Origin: Dichotomocladium elegans
Taxonomy: Eukaryota > Mucoromycota > Mucoromycetes > Mucorales > Lichtheimiaceae
Reading direction: 5' to 3'
Assembly (NCBI GenBank): GCA_025716815.1
Contig: JAIXMN010000003.1
Location: 372,001 to 436,000, forward strand
Length of the DNA stretch: 64,000 nucleotides
Shown: positions 47,450-59,800 of the stretch, piece after piece
Layout of the letters: each line of letters opens with the position of its first letter
Numbering within the stretch: position 1 is the first letter of the stretch
Program-made: the position numbers and the translations under genes
Notes under the pieces: generated by a model
The model's input: the letters and a program-made list of their open reading frames with translations, nothing else
The model's database searches: none
What the model was told of the DNA's origin: nothing

Positions 47450-48052
47450 TCAGGCCGTTCTAAGAATCAAGTGAACGCCGCTGTCGGTCCAGACAGGCAC
47501 GCTCAATTCGCCTACTTGGAGTGCAAAAGCTGCATCCTCGAAAGGCTTCTGCATCTGACCTCGTTCAAAATAACCAAGGTCTCCGCCACGCTTCGCACTG
47601 GAGCAGTCTGAGAAGTTCGTCGCGAGAGCCGACAAGGTTTCTTGACCGGCTTCAATCTTTTCCTGATATCCTTTGAGAATCTCCAAAGCCTCATCTTTCG
47701 ACCGCGTAATGTTCTCCTGGAGACAGGGAAATAGAGTGAGTTTGTTATGCATTGCCCTCCATTCTCTTCATCGCTCTCTCGAGCAATCCACAGACCTCTC
47801 TCCAAGATGAAGGACGTCTAGAATCGCGGTGCTTCACCAACAAGTGGCTCACGCGGACTCGCTCATTGTCCGCACTGGGGGGATCCCATCGGGATTCCTT
47901 CGTCTCGGTGTTGAAGTAGTATTCCTTGTTATAAGTACGCGAGTGGCGGGTCACCCAGTTTGGTGGAAGATCCTATCGAGCACAAAACAAAACACGATTG
48001 CCAAAGGTTCAATGGGGCTGAGTGAGCTTCGTTCGTTTATCTCATTTACCAT
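47450..48052 (-). CDS. ESS1: Pin1/Ess1 peptidyl-prolyl cis-trans isomerase
   Basis: Three exons (48052-48050, 47972-47796, 47716-47450) give 148 residues. The first coding exon is just the ATG; GTAAATG follows at once. Residues 1-40 are a WW domain ([20 protein letters not shown] to SRWDPP). The parvulin domain follows with [17 protein letters not shown] (phosphate-binding basic loop), the catalytic Cys in [30 protein letters not shown] and the C-terminal GVHLILRTA. The enzyme isomerises pSer/pThr-Pro bonds, notably in the RNA polymerase II C-terminal domain, in the nucleus. The length equals that of yeast Ess1 and of Pin1 plus or minus a few residues. Confidence 0.96.
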
Positions 48053-48673
48053 GTCTCAAGGAAGGAGGGGGGTATTAGACACGAGAGGGAGGGTTGCCCC
48101 AAAGCCGGGTTGTCAGAGTCTGGCGAAGGTTGCGTGTTGCATTTTTTTTGGGTGTGGCCAATAAGAAACGGGCAAACGGGAATAGGGGAATTTTTTTTTG
48201 CCCTCCCCACTCTGTTGCCCCCATGATGTGTTTGCGTATGCACAAGTTCTCTGATCAATAATAAAGCCGCAAAGGGATCACGCCGGGTCTCAATGGCCTG
48301 AACCATACTATCTAACCCAATCCTTCTTTACAGTGGCTCTTGGGGTGTATTCTGCCCATCAATGGATGTTGTTTCCCTTGCTCTTCTCACGATGCCCGCC
48401 ATAAACCATCAATGGTTGATTTTGAAAAATTCATTCCATCGATGGCGGAGTTCTTGCCATGAAGCTGCCCGCCGCTGCTCCCGTGTGTGTTGCGTATAAG
48501 TGTGTGATAGGCTGCCGCCGCTGCTACAAGGGGAAAAAAAGAGACACGCTAACTTTCCATTTCTTTCTTAATCTGTACTGAACAAGTAATGTAAGTTTGA
48601 ATCGGTTTTCTCCCTCATGACCATCTACAGTGCGATCTGAATACTGCGCCATGTCTAGCCGCCTAATAATATC
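48053..48673. promoter_or_regulatory. divergent promoter region between ESS1 and DDX41
   Basis: 621 bases between opposed start codons with no coding potential. Poly-T and C-rich stretches occur near 48143-48200. A pair of near-identical motifs (CATCAATGG at 48357 and 48409, with CCATCGATGG at 48436) may be a repeated element; its meaning is unknown. Confidence 0.35.
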
Positions 48674-51203
<2,530 letters not shown>

Positions 51204-51310
51204 ATGACGTATAAAAATAAAGCGTGTAAAACATCCCGCGGACTTCTACTTTCTCTGGCTCTTTCTTTTAGAAAAGGAATTTAGAGTGAAAAGAAAACAG
51301 CGCTAACTGT

Positions 51311-52624
51311 ATGGCAGCAGCAAGCTCAACAGAGCGAAAACTGAGCTGCGATAACAATACCTTCAGCCATCAGGCTGCCAAGACCTTCTTGGAACAATGC
51401 GGGCAGATCCAATACCTAGAAACGTTTGTGAACGAAGGTTTCGATACTGTTGCCGCGGTAGATTGAATTTTCCCTCTCAAACGAGACAATGGCTAAGTAA
51501 AGATTCGACTTGATCTGCTGCTCCTCTTTCTCTAGATATGCGAGGCAACAGAAGATGATATGATTGCCATGAACGTCAAGCGTGGTCACCGCAGGGTAAG
51601 GCAACGAAATAGAGAGTAAGAAGAGGTCGATGAAGGGGAAAAAAAAGCTGCTACTCTTTTTTTTTTTCTTTCGGCGACTGTCCCAAAGAACACGACAGAA
51701 GGATCTGCTCATCTTTTTTTTTTCTCCTTACAATAGATGATTCAACGCCAGATTTCTATCATGCGAAGCATGAATTCCAATAACCCATCATGTCCTATAC
51801 CAATTGGTAAGAAGAAGCAAAAAAGAAGAAAGGGAATGAAAAGAGAGAGAGAGAGAAAGAGAGAAAAAATGAAGATATATGTATTTATATGTGTCAAACT
51901 TAGAACCTTCTGCAAGCTTCTATGAGTCTACTACGATGATGGACAACGCTAGTAGCAGTAGCACCAATAGTCGAAAACGAAAATACCGACGGCATCCAAA
52001 GCGCGATAAGAACGCGCCTCCCAAAGCACCTTCTGCATACATGATGTTCTCCAACGACATGCGAAGTCGAATAAAGGACAAGAGCTTCTCGGAAATGGCA
52101 AGAATGATCGGCGAGCAATGGAAAAATCTCGATCCGAACGACAAGCAGGCGTATGAGCTCAAGGCCATGCGTGCTAAGGATGCGTATCAGGTCGACATGC
52201 AGCAATATCGAAAAACAGTAGAATACAAGGTTCGTATAGTCATCACCGTTAATTTTGCCAAGTGTCTCTTTCTCTCCCATGGCGATCCCGAGCGGATCAT
52301 CTGACAGTTACTCTTTTTTTTTGTATGCTGCCCCCCAACCGTCACCCTCCAATAAAGCAACACCAAAAATACCTAAAGAACTTCAAAAAGAATGACAAGG
52401 GCAAGGAGACCCGACGCCACCCGTCCGCGTCGCCAGACAGGTATTGATCTTTTGTGTGTGTTGTTATCGCTGCAGTATAAAACAACTCACGATGATACAG
52501 TCCTTCTGCCGAAACAAGCAGCGGGAGCACCACAGATTCAAACCCCAACAATGGTGCAGATTCACAGCAAGTGTTTCTTGTGCAGTTGCCGAGGACCGCA
52601 TCGAATGGTGATGAGAGGCCATGA
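51311..52624 (+). CDS. SAM domain plus HMG-box protein
   Basis: Six exons (51311-51457, 51536-51595, 51737-51806, 51904-52229, 52358-52440, 52501-52624) give 269 residues. Residues 18-80 look like a sterile alpha motif: FLEQCGQIQYLETFVNEGFD, then ATEDDMIAMNVKRGHRRM. Residues 120-195 are an HMG box: PPKAPSAYMMFSNDMRSRI, FSEMARMIGEQWKNLDPND, AKDAYQVDMQQY. A basic stretch and a Ser/Asn-rich tail follow. SAM domains mediate self-association, so this may be a multimerising DNA-binding protein in the nucleus. This pairing is known to me mainly from Mucoromycota-type fungi, but the function is not established. It starts 107 bases after DDX41 on the same strand. Confidence 0.85.
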
Positions 52625-53592
52625 TAAACTATAAAGGAGGACCCGCATTTTTCATATCATATATATATATATACACTCATGCACGCAAATATCTGCAACA
52701 CTATTTTTTTTGTGTACGCACTTATGCCCTTAAATTAGCCCTAAACTAACGCAGCATCGTCTGAGCAACTATGATTGTCCCGCAAGTTCACCAGGGAGAT
52801 GCAGTCATAGCGCCGACCATGATATGAATGACCGTTGTTCATGTTAAGCACGCCAGCTACTTCCCAGCCCCTTCCTTTTGTTAAGATAAACTTTCCATCA
52901 TTCTTATTCCCAAGAACTTGGGCCTGAGCTTCTGTCTAAACCTTGTTTGTGATCACAAGACAAATCGTCAGCATGAAGCAACATTTAACCCAAAGCGGTT
53001 TGAAGCAAGTGCATGTTTTCGGACTTGCAAATTCTATTGCACAAAATAATGTCTCATGAAGTTAAAAATAGTCGCTCGTACGCATCACTTTCCGGAGCGA
53101 TGAACAACACGCCTCACCTTGTTCTCGAAGATGAGATCAAAGTCCTTTTCATACTGCGATGCCCAGTACAGATTTCGAGCCGAGCAGCACTAACTTATCT
53201 TGTGGATCTGCGGCGTCAATGAGAGCTGAGGATGTATATGGATGGTATAATATGCGCTTCATTAAATCAGCCTAGTAGTCTATTTTTAATTTTATTTGTT
53301 TTTTTTTTTTTTTTTTCGCGCGCGCTCTCGCGCGCGCACATACACACACGCACGCACACGAGTGATGACACCTGTAGCTTGTGTTGCAAGCAAAGACGTT
53401 TCACCAAATAATATATTTATAATGATTGCATATCCCTTGGCGAGAAGAGGGAGCTACTCCTCTTATTCAGATCGTTCACGTCGTTGCACATTCAGGCAGG
53501 TCTTCAAGGTGGTCCGTTCACTTGGGGAACGAATCCCTCATAAAGAGCCCCCCAACTTGGCAAACGTCGCTCTCTGTGACCAGCGATCTCGG

Positions 53593-53635
<43 letters not shown>

Positions 53636-55952
53636 CCACCCACACGCCTCTCTCCAAGCGCTGATTGTCAGTAACCGGTCTTCTACTTTCTTCTTTAACC
53701 GAAACTCTCCAACCCGGGCGGGGACAATCCGCAAACGTCGGCAGACATGTGCACTGACCAAGCGATTGGACAACGGGTCCGCATATAGATGGGTCTAAAT
53801 AACGTTTCCTAGCGACTTTGCAGCATAAAACGGCTTGTCGTGGATCGTATCACTCGCACAACCTTTTTTTTTTTTGCCAAGCCAGGCAGTCTTCTCCACG
53901 CGAGTGTTTTTATTTTCTTGCTAGGTCTATATTTATACGCTTAGTACATAGTGGTCCACACACACACACGTGGAAAGAATGGTAGGTATGGCCGGTCTTT
54001 GGCTGTTATCGCGAGCTTGATGGAACACGCCGGGGAAGCGGGGTTGGCGTGATTGCACGGCCCTCTTTCGGTCCTGCTGTGATTGACATGGCAACATGCC
54101 GGTCTGTTTTTTTTGGGATACACGTTGACGAAGAAATCATGCTATGGCGATAAATCCTGATTGCATTCATTTATCTAGATAGTGGTAATAAAGCTCATGT
54201 GTTTCTTTTTAATTATTGTCCCGATTTAACTCCCACGATCCTTTTTTTTATTAGTGAGTGTACATATTGCGTCTGAAGAAGGAAGGAGAGAGAACATCTT
54301 CGTCTTATCGGAGCGGATAACGAAAAAAAAAAACCAGGTAGAGTGCTTCCTTGGATATTTGCAGCAAAGACAGATCGTGCTTCTATGACTTTGACACAGT
54401 AGTTGATTTTCGGCAAAGGTAGCCCTCGAAGGGGAAGCCGTTTGTGGTGTCCCCTCTAGTCGATCCATTTTTTCCCTTTTTGGCGGTGGGGCATTTCGAG
54501 AGGAAGGGTCCGTGCTGGGGTAGAACGTATGACACGAGGCTTAAATTCGATGGAATTAACATGTGTCCTCTTTCGTTGCTATGGATACCAGACTGCTCCG
54601 GTCGCGTTCATTGGGCGTCTCACGCTGCACAGTGTATGAGTCACTCTTATGAGTGTGTTTTTGGGGGGGGGAGCAGAAAGGAACTTTTTGTTAGCGGGGG
54701 CCCCCCAGCCTTCCCGCGTTTGGGAATATATGAAACCATTTCAAGTTCCGGTCTTGGAACGATGTGCGAGAAACCTGACTTGCGTATGTGGGCCACTCCC
54801 TGTCGGAGAGGTTAGAGTTGACCTCTTTCTTTTCAAGCATTGGGAATGACAGAAGTCTATCTAATCAATGAGATAACAAACAGGGGAAAAGACTACCTCC
54901 CCTCTCTCTCTCCACCCCCCGCGCAACGTTATCTATTGCAAAAAGATAGACACGAGTCTCCGACCGCCCAATGATAAGCGATCTCTCCTGCATAGCAAAG
55001 CCCTAAAGATATGATTGCTGATTAATTGCAACGACAACTTCCTACCGGTTTCCCGCCGCTGCTGTTGCTTCAGGAGAACGAACCAAGGAGACCTGAGTAA
55101 GGGAAACACGGCTTCGGGAATCTATGATGGTATTCACTTGTGTGTGCGGCTATGTGCTTCCTTGCATATCTGTGCCATGATTGGTCTCAAGTTACTTGTC
55201 CAGTACATGCTTTTCTTTCCCAAGAACCTTAAAACCAAGTTCACACGCACAAAGATGAGCGAGCAAAAGCGGGCAGCAAGATTGGGCAAACGAATATGCA
55301 GTCACAAGTGAAAGGGCTTCACTTGCTTCATTTGCGGGGAAAGGATAAGCATCCCAACCCCACTCCTGTGTGTAAATTTTTATTCCTCCAATAGGAAAGC
55401 ACGTGCCGCAAGTAGAAGCACGTTCTTGATGCATAGGCAGGCCGATGAATGACGTGCGAAAAAAAAAGAAACCGCTCGACTCGGTGTCGGTAAGCGTCCC
55501 GATAAAGGACAAGCCAAAAAAGAGGCCGATCTTTTTTAGAAACGGAGATGGAATGAAGCACGAGCGAACTTTTTTTTTTTTGGGGGGGGGGTAAGTGAGG
55601 ATGGTGGTAATCAGACCGGAGCCAATCTTGATAATGATTATCATCTGAATCGAAGCAGATCCACACCGGTCTGTCTTTCGGTTTTGCGCTCTGCAGGTCA
55701 TGATTCTCCCCAAGGGAGGGTGAGAAATGAATCCTCATCTTATTGGCCAGCGACCCGCCGATAGCAATCTCTCTCCCTCTCCAACCTCCCCCCCCCAATG
55801 ACACGCTCAGGGGCAAAAATGGCGCTGCACCTTTGTGACGGGGTTTCGGTCCCCGAAAGATTTCCCTCTTTACCGCACAATCCATTTAAATAGCCCGTCT
55901 ATCTTCGTCGCAACCACGCCCCACCCCTCTTCAACACACATACACACACACG
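52625..55952. other. 3.3-kb spacer with simple repeats, no supported gene
   Basis: The longest gene-free stretch after the first 5 kb. It contains an AT tract at about 52660-52671, a T18 run at 53299-53316 joined to alternating CG at 53317-53337, seventeen CT units at 53597-53630, and T-run/G-run junctions at about 54656-54671 and 55570-55592. Frames at 54444-54815 and 55015-55311 lack any family signal. It may hold decayed repeats or non-coding transcripts, but I cannot show either. Confidence 0.5.
53597..53630. repeat. (CT)17 dinucleotide repeat
   Basis: Seventeen CT units in the large spacer between the SAM-HMG and Ecl1-type genes. Confidence 0.95.
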
Positions 55953-56375
55953 ATGAGCGATCTCAACTGGTGCACCTACTGCGATAAATCAATCAACTCC
56001 TTCTCCGTAAGCGAATCATCCTACCCCTACTGAGTAACCTCCCTCCCTCATTCACACCTTGCTCTTCTTCTCTCGCCGCCCATCTTTTAGACCTCGCTTT
56101 ACTGCTCCGAGGAATGCCTTCGTTCGGATGCACTAAATCACCATCCACTGCTCGGCTATGACTGGCATGAATATAAGGACTTTCCGCGGTCATCGTCCTG
56201 TTGCTCTTCTTCGGCTTCGTCCATCGCCTCCTCCTCCTCTCCTCGTCTTTTGCCTACCAATTTCATGCCGACCGCACCACGCCTGTCCCCTCCAACCTTG
56301 GATCTCGAACCTGCATTCTCTAAACGACATTCACCATCATCGCCATCCATAAAGAAAACCATGTTCTTCATATAA
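55953..56375 (+). CDS. ecl1: Ecl1-family life-span regulatory factor
   Basis: Two exons (55953-56006, 56091-56375) give 112 residues. The N-terminus WCTYCDKSINSFS followed by TSLYCSEECLRSD places four cysteines (two CxxC/CxxxC pairs) in the pattern of the Ecl1 family of small fungal proteins, which in fission yeast prolong chronological life span and respond to zinc and nutrient stress. The rest is Ser/Pro-rich and looks disordered. A TATA-like TTTAAATAG lies about 65 bases before the ATG. The intron sits within the conserved region, which supports the model. Confidence 0.8.
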
Positions 56376-56834
56376 CCATCAAAAAGCACGGCGCTTCCCA
56401 TCAACCAACCCAAAAGTCCACACATAACTCATCATTTTCATTCCCCAACCAAAAAAAAAAGAACACACAACCTACATAGCCATCATTCTCCTGTATACCT
56501 CGAAAACCTTTTGTTTGTTGTAACAATATACCAGACTTGCGCACAGTCAGATATCCACTCGCAACCACAACCAACCCCCCCACATTTGTGTTTCCAAAAA
56601 TGGCTCGATAATTTTTGTTTTGTCCAGTGCCCTGACCTTCATTGACGTAGTTTGTTTTAGTCGTATTCCGGATTTGGGGGTGGGGGCTATGCACCAGGTT
56701 CTCCCACCCCCCATCACCCACCCAAAAAAAAAAAAACGCCTTTTGCTCCGCAAGTGCGCAGCTAAACCTCCAAGTTCTAGCCCGACCCGCATCCGAATCC
56801 CATGGGCTTTGCTTTATTAGAAATTCTGAAGACG
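56376..56834. other. spacer between convergent Ecl1-type and ABCC genes
   Basis: 460 bases that must hold both 3' ends. Poly-A and C-rich stretches near 56450 and 56690-56735. No gene is seen. Confidence 0.45.
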
Positions 56835-59800
56835 TCATTCATCCAAAATCCCAGCGCGTTCCATCAGTGACCGCAGGAGACTTTCGTCACGGTCAATCAG
56901 CTCCGCGGGACTGTCGTATTCAACAAGTGCGCCTTGATCAAATACCATCACCTAATCCAAAACACCCCCGCCCCTGTGAGATTTCATATTTCATCACGTA
57001 CACGCACACTTACACGATCATAGCGTGTAACGCTTTCCAGACGATTAAGTATCACAAGCATAGTCTACATAATAACCTTATATGAATCCCAATGGGGAGA
57101 GAAAGAGAGAGAGAGAGTGTGTGTGTGTGTGCGCACAATACTTTACCGATTCTGCAAATTCTTCTTGCACAACAGCATGCACTAGCCCTTCCTCATCCGG
57201 TGTCAGTTGTGCCTCCTCAAACACCACCAATCGCGTACAGTCCCGCAGCAGCGCCCGTGCAATGCATAATAACTGACGCTGTCCGACCGTCAGCGCACTG
57301 CTGTCCATGTCCAGGTCATGCACAATTGAGTTGGGCATGGGTTGCCCTTGCGACGATGCTCCACCTAATGCTGCCAAACCCACGCGATGGAGCACTTGCC
57401 AGAGCTCGTACTCGTCATACTCGCCGAATGGGTCCAGATTACTGCGGATCTATCGGATTGTGCGCGGCCGGGCGGTGGTAGGGCGAAAGTCCTTTTTTTA
57501 GAAACATGCATATGCAACCTTTTTTTTTGTTCTTACCGTCCCATTGGACACAATTCCATCCTTCGCAATGTATGTCAGCCTTGACCGCAAATCCTCCACG
57601 CCGATCTACCCATTTGTTTTGTTTTTGCAGCCGGAGGGGAAGCTTATGGGTTAGTCCATCACGCAACGTGCACATACACGCAAAATGTGTCTTTTTTTCA
57701 TACCCAGGCAATGTTCACTCCATCAATCTTGATGGATCCCCGAGTTTCGGCAAATTGGAAAAGACTGCCTACAATAGCATTCTTCTCTGCACCAGCCCGC
57801 CCAACCAATGCCACCTTTTCGCCAGGTAGCACGTTGAATGACACGTGCTTCAAAACAATCTCTTCGTCCTGGGCGACTGTGAGGTCACGGACCTGGATAC
57901 CAGCCGATATCGGCCACTTTTTTTCCCTTGAACGGTTAGATATATATGTATGTATTCATACCCGCCCTCCCCGCTCTCTCCACAGCTGGTGAAAACCATA
58001 AATACTCACAGCTGCAGGTGGTCGAGACCCTTCAACAATACCAGGCGGTTCGCACGCCATCCCGACATATTCGTTAATCCGCTCAATCGACTCAAAATGC
58101 ATATCGACCGTTGTCGATTGTCGCATCAGCCAATAGATGTACTCCAGTAGACTTGCTGCAAATGTGAGGGCGATTCCTGCTAATCCTGCATCCGTGCCCT
58201 TGTGGATCAAAAGAACTCCTATAAACAGTGACAGAATCGCACCAACGAGTTCCACACGCACAAACAGCCATCGGTTGGTTGTCCACAAAGTGTAAAAAGC
58301 CCGCATGTTTTCATCCAGGAGCTGAAACATTTTGCGCATCATGGCCCGCTGCTCACCAAAGGCGCGGATCGTCGCTAAGCCAGTCAGCGTATCGGTGTAA
58401 AGACTGTAGATCGGTAGTCGACTCGTGGCATTCAACTTCTTGAGCTCTCTCGACGTGCGAATATAAACAACGCCAATGTAGTAATAGCAGAGTCCTTCAT
58501 AGTTTCCCACCCCCAACATCATCACCAAAGGAGAAAAAAGTTAAAGTGCTTGCCTTCGATTTTGCTGTAATGGAACACACACCTGCTACTAGGAATGCAA
58601 TGTAAACCTCCGGAAGTATGATGCCGATCGATATGACGACTCCCAGAACGCCAAACACTGTCTGCAGCAAAAAGTTAACATGCCACCCTATGCTGGTGTC
58701 AACTGTCTCGATATCTTTGCTAAATCGGCTCATGATCTGCCCGGATGAGGTATTTTCGAAAAACTGGACCGGGGCCCGACAAACGGATTTCAGCAGCGCC
58801 AAGAAAAGCCGATTCGATCCACGCATGGATCCGCGATACTGGATGACTGTCCGGATAAAGTTAAACATGACCGTAATTAAGCAAAGCCCTAGATACACCG
58901 CGATGTAGTGTTTGGTTGTCCATCTCTGACGTTGTTGCTCGTCTTCGGTTGACCAGACCTGTTGTAGAAGGAAAAAAAAAGGGAGTTACACACACAATCA
59001 ACTTTCTCAGTCCTTCCTTCTTTCTTTCCCAACCCAGAAGAGAAAAGGAGACCTTTCCTTTAGCCAATAACTCTCGGAAATGGTGCAGGTGCGTGCAAGG
59101 ACCGTGAATGCAGTAGCCGCCAACCAAAACCTCCACCCACCGCAAGCTGCAAAGTAGGTCGCATACGCAAGATCGCGCACCTTGCCTTCATTGGCCATCC
59201 CGTCCTCCGTGTTTCGGATCGACTCGCGCATTACTGACGCCTCATCAAACACCCCGTCGTCCCCAAATGCATTCTCGATCTCAAAAAGAGCATCGATGCG
59301 GTCATCGTTCACAACATTGTGGGAATTAGATCCATCTGCACGCATTTGATTGGCCTCTATCCAATCGCTGATTCCCTCTTCACTCTCAATCGCGCTAATT
59401 TTGCCGCCGTCCATCCGGACAAGGAGTCGCGCATCTCGGATCCATGCTCCCAGGTCTGTCGTCACAAGTATCATAGTGCGTGACTGCATCAGCTCGCCGC
59501 AGATGCACTTGTCGTAAAGATAAGCCGCTGTATGCCGATCAAAAATCGTAAAGATGTCGTCCACCAATAGCGTCTTTGCTCGTGAATAGACAGCCCGCGC
59601 AAGAGAAATCTTTTGCTTTAAGCTTTCTAATATAGAACCCGTGTCAGTTTGTAAACTTCCATTGGCAATGTACAGAGCACCCACCCGTAATGAACGTCCC
59701 GCCGTCACCGATCAGAGTCAAATCACCGTTTTCAAGTAATGAGAGATCCTTTAGGAGGTCGCAGTGATGCAACAGCGCCCGATATCGCCCATCGTCCCAG

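Noticed and set aside
54444..54815. 123-codon + frame in the large spacer
   Set aside because: No family signal, Cys/Trp-rich random composition, overlaps another open frame, and spans a G9 run.
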